Assembly: GCA_031257195.1 (NCBI GenBank)
Contig: JAIRPD010000084.1
Coordinates: 1 to 34,109, forward strand
From: Treponema sp.
GTDB lineage: Bacteria > Spirochaetota > Spirochaetia > Treponematales > Breznakiellaceae
Length of the DNA: 34,109 bases
Direction of reading: 5' to 3'
Below are positions 22,456-29,787 of this stretch, one piece after another; within the stretch, counting starts at the first letter, position 1, and every line of letters starts with the position of its first letter. The notes below the pieces were generated by a model. That model saw nothing but the letters and a program-made list of their open reading frames with translations, was not told the DNA's origin and did not search any database. The position numbers and the translations under genes were made by a program.

Positions 22456-24038
22456 CCTCTTCCCTCCCGCGGGGTTTCTATCATCCCCCGGCAGTCGCGA
22501 AGGGAGGTCTCAAAGCTTTCTTTTTCCGGCTCCCGCCCACCGTAAGCGAAGGAAACCCACCGCCGTATAAAGTTTTCCAGGGCGGCGAGCCGCGCCGGAT
22601 CCCCGCCGGGCCGCCCTTCCGCCTGTCCGGCGGCGCTTTCCCTCCGGGCCAGGGCCAGAACCTCGTATTCGGTGGCGTCCCCGGGGATAAGCCGCCGGGT
22701 TCCGGCGGAAAAGGCGGCGATAAAGGCCCGCAGACACAGGGCCCAGGCGTTCCGGACCCGCCCAGCCCGGTGAAGGACGGCGGCCTTGTCCAAAAGCGCC
22801 GCGGGATCCGCGGAATCCGCCGGTTCCGGGGAGGCCTCCGGGCCCCCGCCGCGGCGCTTCCCGGTTTTGACCGCCAGGCGCCGCCGCCGGTACGCCGCGT
22901 ACGCCCCCGCCGCCAGGGCGGCCGCGGCGGCGCTTATCAGCGCCGCCCTGAGGATCAGGCCCAGAATTTCCCGCGGATCGGGAAAGTCCCTCAGGGCGGG
23001 AAAACCGGAAAATGTTTTATCCCCCGGGGGTTTCTTTTTAAACCGGATCTTCCAGCCCGGTTTGGTGGTCCCAAAGTCCGGGGACGCCAGCACTTCCCCC
23101 AACAGCGCGGCGTCGGCTTTGTCCGCGGGAGGGGGCGAAAAGACGGCTTCCGTCCCCTTCCCCGCCGGGCCTCCCGGTGGGGCGGGCTTTTCCCCGGCGG
23201 AAACCGCCGGTTCCGCGGCGTTCGCGGGGAGACCGGGGAACGCGGCCATTACCGCCAGGACCCAAAACGCAGCGGTGAAGGCGGCGGGGCGCCCCCGGCC
23301 GGGGGGAGGCTTTTTCTCACCCAGCCCCTTAAAAAGCAGCTCCAGGTCCCAGCCCTCGGTTTCCACCCGGCTGTTGATATAGAGACCAAAGCCCATACAA
23401 ACATAAAGGGATTCGATCAACACCTGGTTTATCCAGGTTACGGTCATCAGGACACCCGCGATCTCCCCGATACCGCCAAAAAACCAGGGAAAAGAGAGTT
23501 CCCCCAGGGTATAGATAAAAACCAACTCCCCCAGACCCAGCGCCAGTTCCAGGCCCAGGCAAATAAGGGTGAGGGTAAACCCAAAGTCCAGTCCGTTTTT
23601 ACGCAAGAGCCGCTTACGCTCCCTCAGCCGTTTTCCCCTCAGTTTTTCCAGTACCGCGATGGGCATCTGGGCCGACCGGAAGGGGGAAAAACGCCGCCAC
23701 AGCAGGTCCCCGGGAAGGCCCCGGAAGAGGTTTGCCCCCAGACCCTTGAACAGCTGTTTAACCGGGGAACGGGGTTCAAAAAAACGTACCGAAACCACCT
23801 GGAGGGCAAAACGATCCAGGAAGGGCAGAAGCCACCACAACACAAGGCCCCCAACGCCGGAAACCGCCGGGGGCAGAAACCGTACCCCCAGGGCGCACAG
23901 GGTCAGCGGCAGGCCAAAGAACAAAAGCAGGGCTTTCCCGTTGGACCGCCAAAGGAGTACGCCCATTTCCGCCGCCTCCCAGCCGCCGCGCCGGCGGAGG
24001 GCCACGGGGATCCGGGTTGTGAAAACATCCGGGCTCAC
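22452..24038 (-). CDS. DUF4129 multi-pass membrane protein of the MoxR operon
   Basis: 528 residues from a GTG within a GTGA overlap. Several N-terminal helices are seen (LLLFFGLPLTLCALGVRFL, GLVLWWLLPFL, FGFTLTLICLGLELALGLGELVFIY, IAGVLMTVTWINQVLIESLYVCMGF), then a helix AAFWVLAVMAAF before a Pro/Ala-rich external segment. Another helix ALISAAAAALAAGAYAAY precedes a C-terminal cytoplasmic domain with LDKAAVLHRAGRVRNAWALCLRAF and RWVSFAYGGREPEKESF. That C-terminal part matches the DUF4129 pattern (ends in a Y/FGG block). The N-terminal membrane region is longer than in most DUF4129 proteins and may be an independent module. Confidence 0.8.
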   Translation of the reverse strand: MSPDVFTTRIPVALRRRGGWEAAEMGVLLWRSNGKALLLFFGLPLTLCALGVRFLPPAVSGVGGLVLWWLLPFLDRFALQVVSVRFFEPRSPVKQLFKGLGANLFRGLPGDLLWRRFSPFRSAQMPIAVLEKLRGKRLRERKRLLRKNGLDFGFTLTLICLGLELALGLGELVFIYTLGELSFPWFFGGIGEIAGVLMTVTWINQVLIESLYVCMGFGLYINSRVETEGWDLELLFKGLGEKKPPPGRGRPAAFTAAFWVLAVMAAFPGLPANAAEPAVSAGEKPAPPGGPAGKGTEAVFSPPPADKADAALLGEVLASPDFGTTKPGWKIRFKKKPPGDKTFSGFPALRDFPDPREILGLILRAALISAAAAALAAGAYAAYRRRRLAVKTGKRRGGGPEASPEPADSADPAALLDKAAVLHRAGRVRNAWALCLRAFIAAFSAGTRRLIPGDATEYEVLALARRESAAGQAEGRPGGDPARLAALENFIRRWVSFAYGGREPEKESFETSLRDCRGMIETPREGRG

Positions 24039-25042
24039 GGTTTTCCGCCGGACCCCAGGAAATAAACGATCAATAGGACGATCATCCCCAGCCCGGCCCC
24101 ATAGTGGACGGCCTGGGAAATTTCATGCCGGGAGGACCAGAAAGCCTCGATACAGGCCGCGATGACCAGCATAAGGGCGCTGCCCGAGATGATCGGCAGG
24201 GCGGTCTTTCCCGCCTCCCGGAGGGATTCGCCCCGGCTCAGTCCCCGGGTGATAAAAAGCCTGTACCCCAGGAGCAGCCCCCCCTGGGCGGCCAGAACCA
24301 GGGCCGTCAGCTCAAAGCCGGAATGTCCGACGATAAACGAAAAAAACGTTTCCTGGTATCCCTTATTGATAAGGTGGGCCGCGGCGGCGCCCGCGAAGAT
24401 CCCGTTAAAGGCCAGGATCAGGACGCTGCCTATTCCCGCCAGGATTCCCCCCGCGAAGGCCCGGAAGGCGATGGTGATGTTGTTGTACACATAATAGCCG
24501 AACATATCCGCGTCGGTACTAACCTCCCGGGGCTTAAGAAAATGGTCCCCCCGGGGATTGTACAGGGCCTCCAGACTGGCGGCGGTCCGCCGGGACATAA
24601 GCTCGTACACAAAACCGGGAAACCGGAGGCAGATCAGGGCGCTGAACAGGGCCAGGCCAAAAAAAATAAGGAAACAGGCCCAAAAACTCCGCCACTGGGA
24701 ACGAACCGCCCGGGGGAAGGTCTGGAAGATAAAACGGGAGAATATCCGCCAGGAAAAGGGTTCCCCCCCGTAGAGGAGCTGGTTTCCTTCCATAGTTAAG
24801 CGGTTGAGCCTCTCGATCAGGGCGGGGTCAAAGCCGTGGGATTTCGCGGTGTTTAGATCCCCCGCCAGTTTCCGGCAGGCCTGGGGGAACCACGCGGCCC
24901 GGGGCGCGGCCGCCGCCTCCACCGTTCCCGCCGCCGTCTCCGCCGGGGGCGCTTTCTTTCTTAGCAGGGCCGGATTCGCTATTACCCGTTCCAGTTCCCG
25001 CCATTCCCCTTCCCTTTTTTCAATAAAGCTCCGTTGGGTCAT
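24035..25042 (-). CDS. SpoIIM-family (stage II sporulation protein M-like) membrane protein
   Basis: 335 residues. A cytoplasmic N-terminal helical domain (SFIEKREGEWRELERVI and FDPALIERLNRLTMEGNQLLYG) precedes five or six membrane helices (FWACFLIFFGLALFSALICLRF, FGYYVYNNITIAFRAFAGGILAGIGSVLILAFNGIFAGAAAAHL, FFSFIVGHSGFELTALVLAAQGGLLLGY, ISGSALMLVIAACIEAFW). The NNI-x-x-A-F-x-A-F-x-x-G and GHS/GHG-x-x-E-L motifs are the SpoIIM/DUF95 core. In Bacillus SpoIIM belongs to the engulfment complex that recruits peptidoglycan hydrolases; in non-sporulating bacteria it recurs next to RDD, MoxR and DUF58. Overlaps its neighbours by 4 nt on both sides. Confidence 0.92.
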   Translation of the reverse strand: MTQRSFIEKREGEWRELERVIANPALLRKKAPPAETAAGTVEAAAAPRAAWFPQACRKLAGDLNTAKSHGFDPALIERLNRLTMEGNQLLYGGEPFSWRIFSRFIFQTFPRAVRSQWRSFWACFLIFFGLALFSALICLRFPGFVYELMSRRTAASLEALYNPRGDHFLKPREVSTDADMFGYYVYNNITIAFRAFAGGILAGIGSVLILAFNGIFAGAAAAHLINKGYQETFFSFIVGHSGFELTALVLAAQGGLLLGYRLFITRGLSRGESLREAGKTALPIISGSALMLVIAACIEAFWSSRHEISQAVHYGAGLGMIVLLIVYFLGSGGKP

Positions 25043-25767
25043 GGGGACTCCAGGGTCCGGGCTATGCCCAGGAGGTACTCCGCCGGCGCCGCCTTCCCGG
25101 CGTCCGCGTCCCAGGCGCCCAGGGAGGCCGCCAGGGGCCGGGCAATCTCCCCCGCCCGGGCGGGTCCCAGCAGGGGGTAGCGGCGGGCAAACATCAAAAT
25201 TCCCTGTTTTTCCTCATAGGACAGGGCCCGGCCGGGGACGGCGGGGGGGATCCGGGCAAGCCAGGACAGCGGTTCCCGCCGGTCCGGAGCCTGGGACTGC
25301 CAGGTATGGATCACCAGGGCGCCCGCCGCCCAGTCTCCCAGGCGGCGGAACCCCGGACTAACGTTGACGGTGATAAAGCCGATGAGGAAGAGGCCCATAA
25401 AGCCGTCCACAAAACGGAGGAGGTTCCTGATCAGGGAGGAGCCGAAATTCACCGGGGAACCGTCCACGGAGATCACCCGGATTCCCATGAACCTTTTCCC
25501 CGGACTTTGGCCCCGGAAGAGCTGTTCCCAAAACACATGGTAAAACCACTCCAGGGCGAACCAGGCCAGCATGATAAACCAAAAACCCATCATCCGGTTC
25601 AGGATAAGCCAATGAAGGATCGTCAACACCGCGAGGAGAGTCCATTGAAAGGCCGTGTCGATACCGTAGGCGCAGGACCGGATTAAAATCCCCGCGGGGT
25701 AAAGGTCATAGGCGATACCCTCCGGGGTTTGAGAGCGGATAGCGGTGTCCCTTAGCGTCCCGGTCAT
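25039..25767 (-). CDS. RDD-family membrane protein
   Basis: 242 residues from the ATG at 25767 (ATGA overlap with the preceding gene; a frame extending to 25866 is a shadow). The RDD core runs from about residue 15 to 155: YPAGILIRSCAYGIDTAFQWTLLAVL, YHVFWEQLFRGQSPGKRFMGIRVISVDGSPVNFGSSLIRNLLRFVDGF and RRLGDWAAGALVI, which carry the usual R-x-x-A-x-x-x-D, G-Q-S-P-G-K and R-R-L-G-D motifs. The C-terminal 80 residues are a soluble helical extension absent from minimal RDD proteins. The function in this operon type is unknown. Confidence 0.9.
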   Translation of the reverse strand: MTGTLRDTAIRSQTPEGIAYDLYPAGILIRSCAYGIDTAFQWTLLAVLTILHWLILNRMMGFWFIMLAWFALEWFYHVFWEQLFRGQSPGKRFMGIRVISVDGSPVNFGSSLIRNLLRFVDGFMGLFLIGFITVNVSPGFRRLGDWAAGALVIHTWQSQAPDRREPLSWLARIPPAVPGRALSYEEKQGILMFARRYPLLGPARAGEIARPLAASLGAWDADAGKAAPAEYLLGIARTLESP

Positions 25768-26255
25768 CCGAATACGGCGCTCATCGCGGCCGCCGGCAGG
25801 GTGATCAGCAGGCTGAGACCGACCAGGCCCAAAAAAATGATCGTCAGGACACCGGTAAAGGTCCACAGGGATTTGTTGTTTTTAAAGGCCTGTTCCAGAT
25901 CGGCCTCGTCCCCGGAGTGAAGGTAGGCGCGGAGTTTTCCGCCGAACTGGAAGATAAAAACCGCGGGGAAAAGACCGATTATCTCCACCACAAGGAAGAT
26001 TCCCAGCAGGAAGGGGACCCCCAGAGACTCAAAACCCGGGACGCTCATGTTCTGAAAAGCCACTAGGACCGTGATAAAATTCACCGCCCCCAGACCCAGA
26101 AAAATAAAGCCCGCGACGCCGATAAACCGGAGCCAGGGAGCGGCCCCCTTAAGATAAAAGAGCGTGTTTTCCGTTAAAACCCGCTGAGCCAGGGGTTTAA
26201 CGGCGCTAATCTCCGTTTGGGGGCTCGCGTAGGGGTTTTCATTACCGTCTGCCAT
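25764..26255 (-). CDS. Small membrane protein, DUF5362-like, first gene of the MoxR operon
   Basis: 163 residues from the second of two adjacent ATGs; GGAGG is 5 nt upstream of this one and only 2 nt from the ATG at 26258. A short polar N-terminus with NPYASPQTE precedes four membrane helices (FIGVAGFIFLGLGAVNFITVL, VPFLLGIFLVVEIIGLFPAVFIFQFG, then WTFTGVLTIIFLGLVGLSLLITLPAAAM). The segment GGKLRAYLHSGDEADLEQAFKNNKSLWTFTGV between helices resembles the DUF5362 family of Bacteroidota and spirochaetes. No function is known. It opens the seven-gene chain. Confidence 0.78.
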   Translation of the reverse strand: MADGNENPYASPQTEISAVKPLAQRVLTENTLFYLKGAAPWLRFIGVAGFIFLGLGAVNFITVLVAFQNMSVPGFESLGVPFLLGIFLVVEIIGLFPAVFIFQFGGKLRAYLHSGDEADLEQAFKNNKSLWTFTGVLTIIFLGLVGLSLLITLPAAAMSAVFG

Positions 26256-26270
26256 CATAACCTCCGCCCC

Positions 26271-26299
26271 AGTATGACGGGGTTTTCGTTTTTTTACAA
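26271..26299 (-). promoter_or_regulatory. Candidate promoter of the MoxR operon
   Basis: On the minus strand TTGTAA (26299-26294), 17-nt spacer, CATACT (26276-26271). The expected +1 (about 26264) falls inside the GGAGG, leaving a leader under 10 nt, so either the start is slightly upstream or read-through from the Xre gene matters. Confidence 0.4.
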
Positions 26300-26319
26300 G
26301 CCGCCGCCCCTGGCCGGGG

Positions 26320-26682
26320 TTACCCTTCGGCCTTCCGGTCAGCTTTCCGGTCGGTCTTCTGGATGATCAAAAGGTGGTTGATCGCCTCCATGATAAAGTC
26401 CCTGTACTCCGGCTTAAGGGCGTCGTAGAGGGCCGCCACCTTGGCGTACCGGGTATCGGTGTCCTCGGTAAAAACCGGCTCCTCCCCCCTTCTAAGCCAC
26501 CGGTCGCTTACCTTGAATGAGTCGCAGATCAGCTTGATGGTCCGGTCATTGACAACCCGTTTTCCCGTTTCAATACAGGCAAGCTGGCCCGAGGAAATGG
26601 CGATAACCCGGGAAAATTCATTTTGGGTAAGACCGATTGTCTTCCTAAGTTTTTTTATCCGTTGATTAACTGAATCGTCCAT
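26320..26682 (-). CDS. Xre-family regulator upstream of the MoxR operon, predicted leaderless
   Basis: 120 residues starting MDDSVNQRIKKLRKTIGLTQNEFSRVI. The HTH occupies residues 8-62 in Xre style: LRKTIGLTQNEFSRVIAISSGQLACIETGKRVVNDRTIKLICDSFKVSDRWLRRGEEP, ending with the common W-L-x-x-G-E-x-P. The C-terminal half (KVAALYDALKPEYRDFIMEAINHLLIIQ) is helical and probably dimerises. The ATG at 26682 is chosen because a TATACT -10 box ends 6 nt before it; the alternative start at 26718 lies in the -35 box. There is no Shine-Dalgarno. The same strand and a 61-64 nt gap make it a candidate regulator of the operon that follows. Confidence 0.87.
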   Translation of the reverse strand: MDDSVNQRIKKLRKTIGLTQNEFSRVIAISSGQLACIETGKRVVNDRTIKLICDSFKVSDRWLRRGEEPVFTEDTDTRYAKVAALYDALKPEYRDFIMEAINHLLIIQKTDRKADRKAEG

Positions 26683-26688
26683 ACCTAT

Positions 26689-26718
26689 AGTATAACATAA
26701 ACATTTCTGACTATGCAA
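26689..26718 (-). promoter_or_regulatory. Promoter of the Xre gene, leaderless geometry
   Basis: On the minus strand TTGCAT (26718-26713), 18-nt spacer, TATACT (26694-26689), then exactly 6 nt to the ATG at 26682. Confidence 0.65.
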
Positions 26719-26773
26719 GTAATATTTTGCCGGTCCTAACCGCCCCGCCCCGGCCGCCGAAAAAGCGTTGTTT

Positions 26774-26818
26774 CCGGGCGCGCCCGGGGAACGGCTCTCC
26801 CCGCCCCGGAGGGCGGGG
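26774..26818 (-). terminator. Two GC-rich hairpins after the hemerythrin gene
   Basis: CCCCGCCC/GGGCGGGG (26799-26818, loop CGGA) lies 8 nt past the hemerythrin stop. A perfect palindrome CCGGGCGCGCCCGG follows at 26774-26787. No T-run, so they may stabilise the 3' end rather than terminate. Confidence 0.5.
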
Positions 26819-26825
26819 CATGGAT

Positions 26826-27248
26826 CTAGCGGGCGGAATCCAGGCGGGCGATGTAGGGAATGTACTTTTTATCCGAATCGGCGATATGTTCCACGATCCA
26901 GTTCATCAAGTACCGGGAAAACTCCCCGGGGTTGGGGTTGTCTTCCCGCTCAAACATCTTTGCCTGCCGGACCACTTCGTTAACAAACTCCTCGTGCTGC
27001 CGTTTATGGATCTCAAATTCGGGGTAACCGGCCTTTTTCATAACCGCCTCTTCCGCGGCGAAGTGGGTTTTTACGTAATGAACCGCTTTTTGGATGGTGG
27101 TCAGGAAAGCCACCTTGGCGACCACTCCCCCTATCTGGCAGTGGGATATAAATTCGCCGGTTATCCTGATCAGCTCCTTATGCTGATCGTCAATTTGATC
27201 GTTCCCTACCGAAAAATCCTCCCGCCATTCAATTTGAGCGTCCGGCAT
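26826..27248 (-). CDS. Bacteriohemerythrin (diiron O2-binding protein)
   Basis: 140 residues, single hemerythrin domain. All seven iron ligands can be placed: His23 (DDQHKEL), His62 and Glu66 (THFAAEE), His81 and His85 (HKRQHEEF), His121 and Asp126 (HIADSDKKY). The protein is soluble and cytoplasmic. Bacterial hemerythrins bind O2 reversibly and serve in O2 sensing, delivery or scavenging, which suits an anaerobe or microaerophile. GGAG lies upstream of the ATG. It is a single-gene unit followed by two GC-rich hairpins. Confidence 0.95.
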   Translation of the reverse strand: MPDAQIEWREDFSVGNDQIDDQHKELIRITGEFISHCQIGGVVAKVAFLTTIQKAVHYVKTHFAAEEAVMKKAGYPEFEIHKRQHEEFVNEVVRQAKMFEREDNPNPGEFSRYLMNWIVEHIADSDKKYIPYIARLDSAR

Positions 27249-27405
27249 TTTTTACTCCGTTTGGTACTTTCCCTTAGAGTACCCCGCAAAGGGAGGAAGA
27301 ACAAGACCGTTTCGCCGGACCTGTTCCGGCCGCCCCCGGGGACACGTTATGTTGATTAAAACGGGAGACGCTTCCGCCTCGCGTTGAAGGGGGCAAAACA
27401 TTTCA

Positions 27406-27434
27406 TTGACATGATGGGGGCAAGATTATATCCT
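27406..27434 (+). promoter_or_regulatory. Promoter of the LacI-family gene
   Basis: TTGACA (27406-27411), 17-nt spacer, TATCCT (27429-27434). The expected +1 is about 4-5 nt before the ATG at 27446, and there is no Shine-Dalgarno, so the transcript is nearly leaderless. The rest of 27249-27405 shows no gene. Confidence 0.6.
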
Positions 27435-27445
27435 TCTTTATTTGT

Positions 27446-28465
27446 ATGGTTACCAGCAAACAGGTGGCGAAAATGGCCGGCGTTTCCCGCGGCACCGTGG
27501 ACCGGGTTATAAACAACCGGGGAATGGTCAAGGAATCAACCCGGCAGAGGATCCAGGAAATAATCCGCCGCCTGAATTATAAACCCAGCCGGGCCGGAAA
27601 GGTGCTGGTAAGCCATCAAAAAAAGCTCAAAATCGGGTGCATCATTATTAAGGCCCAAAACCCCTTCTATGACGACCTTTACCGGGGGATTACGCTCAAA
27701 GTGGAAGAGTATTCCTCCTACGGCATTGAGGTTATCGTGGAAAGGGTGGATTTTTGCGGCGAAAGCCAGCTCCGTTCCATCAAGACCCTGCTGAACCGGG
27801 GGATCAACGCCCTGGTGATCCAGCCCATGAACGACCCCGCGGTGGCCGAAAAACTCGCCGCGCTGGCGAGGCGGGGGCTTCCCATCGTGACCACCAACAC
27901 GGACATTGAGGATTTTGACTCCCTCTGCTATGTGGGGAACGATTTTTTTACCTGCGGAAAGACCGCGGCGAACCTTTTGGACCTGATCACCGGGGGAAAA
28001 TGCGCTATCGGCGTTGTTACGGGGTTCGGCAAGGCCCGCTCCCATTCAGACCGGGTGGCGGGCTTTCGGGAGTACATCGCGGGCAGGCCGGAAATGCGCG
28101 TCCTCGCGGTGAAAGAAAACTTTGACGATGACACAAAGTCCTTTACGGTAACCCGGAGGCTTATCGCCGCCCATCCGGAGATGGACGCCCTGTTTCTTGT
28201 GGCCGGGGGCGTGCGCGGGGCGGGGAAAGCTCTCAAATCCTTCCCGGACCGGCGGATCAGAACGATCTGCTTTGACGATGTGCCCACAACCAAAGAACTG
28301 ATACGGGACGGGACCATTCTGGCGGCCATATGCCAGCAGCCGGTCCGGCAGGGAAGCCTTTCGCTGGAGGTGCTTTTTGAGTACCTGATTGACGGCAAAA
28401 CGCCGGTGAAAAAAAAGCTCTACACCGATATTCAGATAAAATTGAAATCGAACCTCGATTTATAG
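27446..28465 (+). CDS. LacI-family transcriptional regulator of the sugar importer
   Basis: 339 residues. The N-terminal HTH is TSKQVAKMAGVSRGTVDRVINNRGMVKESTRQRI; the GTVDRVINNRG recognition helix defines a LacI subgroup distinct from the common STVSRVLN type. The hinge is LNYKPSRAGKVLVSHQK. A ribose-binding-protein-like sensor domain follows (KIGCIIIKAQNPFYDDLYRGI, LVIQPMNDPAV, IVTTNTDIEDFDSLCYVGNDFFTCGKTAANLL, ICFDDVPTTKELIRDGTILAAICQQPVRQGSLSLEVL). It likely binds the same sugar as the importer encoded next and represses it through the palindrome at 28539-28552. The start codon lacks a Shine-Dalgarno. Confidence 0.93.
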   Translation: MVTSKQVAKMAGVSRGTVDRVINNRGMVKESTRQRIQEIIRRLNYKPSRAGKVLVSHQKKLKIGCIIIKAQNPFYDDLYRGITLKVEEYSSYGIEVIVERVDFCGESQLRSIKTLLNRGINALVIQPMNDPAVAEKLAALARRGLPIVTTNTDIEDFDSLCYVGNDFFTCGKTAANLLDLITGGKCAIGVVTGFGKARSHSDRVAGFREYIAGRPEMRVLAVKENFDDDTKSFTVTRRLIAAHPEMDALFLVAGGVRGAGKALKSFPDRRIRTICFDDVPTTKELIRDGTILAAICQQPVRQGSLSLEVLFEYLIDGKTPVKKKLYTDIQIKLKSNLDL

Positions 28466-28502
28466 CGTTTTAGCGTTTTTTCCTGTTTTTCAAAAATTTC
28501 GC

Positions 28503-28531
28503 TTGACTTCTTGCCGGATTAGGTATATTCT
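28503..28531 (+). promoter_or_regulatory. Promoter of the sugar importer operon
   Basis: TTGACT (28503-28508), 17-nt spacer, TATTCT (28526-28531). The predicted start (about 28538) is immediately before the operator palindrome; the leader to the first ATG is about 40 nt and carries GGAGG. Confidence 0.75.
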
Positions 28532-28538
28532 ACAGTAG

Positions 28539-28552
28539 CGTTCACGTGAACG
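28539..28552. promoter_or_regulatory. Perfect 14-bp LacI-type operator palindrome
   Basis: CGTTCACGTGAACG is a perfect palindrome with a central CG pair, the typical LacI-family operator design. It lies right at the predicted transcription start of the importer operon, 73 bp after the LacI gene stop, so binding would block initiation. Confidence 0.8.
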
Positions 28553-28578
28553 GAAATCAGTGAGTGTATGGAGGTAAT

Positions 28579-29646
28579 ATGATGAAACGGTTTTGGCCCG
28601 CAAGCGAGGGGAGGAAGTTTCCCCTTCCCCTCGCGCTGGGCCTGATTATGGCGCTTTTTTTCGGCGCCTGTCAAAAAAAAGACAGCGGCGGCGGGATTTC
28701 GTTAAGCGCGATCCCCAACGCCGGCGCCTACCCTGAGGGCGGCCACTACAAAGCCGGGGGAAAATCGGACAAACCTGTTCGAATCGCGTTTCTTGGATGG
28801 GCGAACAATCCTTTCCATGACGAAATACAGAAAGGAGTCGAGGCGGCGAAAACCTACCTCGCGGCGTATAACTGTAGCGTGGAATACGTTGTCATGGGTG
28901 AAGACATTACCCTGCCCTACGCCGTCGCGGCGATAGAGAACGCCATCGCCAAAAAGTACGACGGGTTTGTGTGTATACCGGCCTTTGACGGCACGGAGGT
29001 TCCGATAAACAGGGCCGTTGATGAGGGCATTGTGGTGGTCACGACGGTGGCCGAAAGCACCAAGCCCAGCAAACGGCTGGCTTTCTACGGGCAGAACGGC
29101 TATGACGCCGGAACGCTCGCGGGAAAACTTATCGCGGACCACATGGGCGGCCAGGGAAAACTGGGGATCATTACCGGCGTTCTGGGGGTTACGCAGCACG
29201 AAACGCGAAAGAACGGCGCGGCGGATTACATCGCGCGAAACAGCCCGGGGATCACGGTGATAGGCGTGTGGGAAAACAACGACAAGGCCGAAACCGCCTA
29301 TTCCCTCACCAACGACATGCTGACGGCCAACCCCGATCTAAAGTGTATCTATGTAACCGCCGGCGGGCCCTTTGGCGCCGCCAAGGCGATACAGGACGCC
29401 GGGCTTACCGGAAAGGTCGGTGTTTTTGGCTTCGACTGGCTGCCGGATTCCCTTAAGTATGTCGCCTCCGGTGATATGAGCGCCTTAATCAGCCAGGACC
29501 CGTTTGGGATGGGTTTTGATACCTGCGTCATGGTATACAACAACGTGGTGTTTGGGACAAAGCCGGAATCGGATATCATTTACAATGAACCCCTGGTGGT
29601 AACGCCGGACACCATTGCCGAATTGGTTCCCGACTTCAAGCCCTGA
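28579..29646 (+). CDS. Sugar-binding lipoprotein, ribose/autoinducer-type (Peripla_BP_4)
   Basis: 355 residues from the first of two adjacent ATGs (the second, at 28582, is 7 nt after GGAGG and equally possible). The signal MMKRFWPASEGRKFPLPLALGLIMALFFGAC ends in a lipobox with Cys31. A low-complexity linker follows, then a type I binding fold: VRIAFLGWANNPFHDEIQKGVEAAK, KYDGFVCIPAFDGTEVPINRAVDEGIVVVTTV, YDAGTLAGKLIADHMGGQGKLGIITG, CIYVTAGGPFGAAKAIQDAG, GVFGFDWLPDSLKYVASGDMSALISQDPFGMG. It feeds the RbsC/RbsA-type transporter encoded next. The ligand is probably a monosaccharide or sugar-like molecule and cannot be named. It is the first gene of the LacI-controlled operon. Confidence 0.93.
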   Translation: MMKRFWPASEGRKFPLPLALGLIMALFFGACQKKDSGGGISLSAIPNAGAYPEGGHYKAGGKSDKPVRIAFLGWANNPFHDEIQKGVEAAKTYLAAYNCSVEYVVMGEDITLPYAVAAIENAIAKKYDGFVCIPAFDGTEVPINRAVDEGIVVVTTVAESTKPSKRLAFYGQNGYDAGTLAGKLIADHMGGQGKLGIITGVLGVTQHETRKNGAADYIARNSPGITVIGVWENNDKAETAYSLTNDMLTANPDLKCIYVTAGGPFGAAKAIQDAGLTGKVGVFGFDWLPDSLKYVASGDMSALISQDPFGMGFDTCVMVYNNVVFGTKPESDIIYNEPLVVTPDTIAELVPDFKP

Positions 29647-29668
29647 CAGGCGGCCAACAACTTTTCAT

Positions 29669-29696
29669 GGCGCGGAAGGACATTCCATTCCGCGCC
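29669..29696 (+). other. Intercistronic hairpin 1
   Basis: GGCGCGGAA (29669-29677) pairs with TTCCGCGCC (29688-29696), a perfect 9-bp stem with a 10-nt loop, 23 nt after the binding-protein stop. Confidence 0.75.
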
Positions 29697-29716
29697 GCGA
29701 AACCCTGGGGAGAGGC

Positions 29717-29742
29717 GGCCGTGAAACCGCGGTTTCGCGGCC
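29717..29742 (+). other. Intercistronic hairpin 2
   Basis: A 26-nt near-perfect palindrome: GGCCGTGAAACC against GGTTTCGCGGCC. Its only mismatch would be a G-U pair in RNA. The closing bases make it more likely to fold with a small loop or to pair between molecules. Confidence 0.75.
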
Positions 29743-29753
29743 TTGGATGTAAA

Positions 29754-29786
29754 TGGAAAAACCCCGTCCTGGGACCGGTTTTTCCA
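29754..29786 (+). other. Intercistronic hairpin 3
   Basis: TGGAAAAACC (29754-29763) pairs perfectly with GGTTTTTCCA (29777-29786). The 13-nt loop contains a further GTCC/GGAC mini-stem. Confidence 0.8.
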
Positions 29787-29787
29787 A

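Noticed and set aside
22770-24065. 431-codon plus-strand frame over the DUF4129 gene
   Set aside because: Arg/Gly/Gln-rich low-complexity product typical of an antisense frame.
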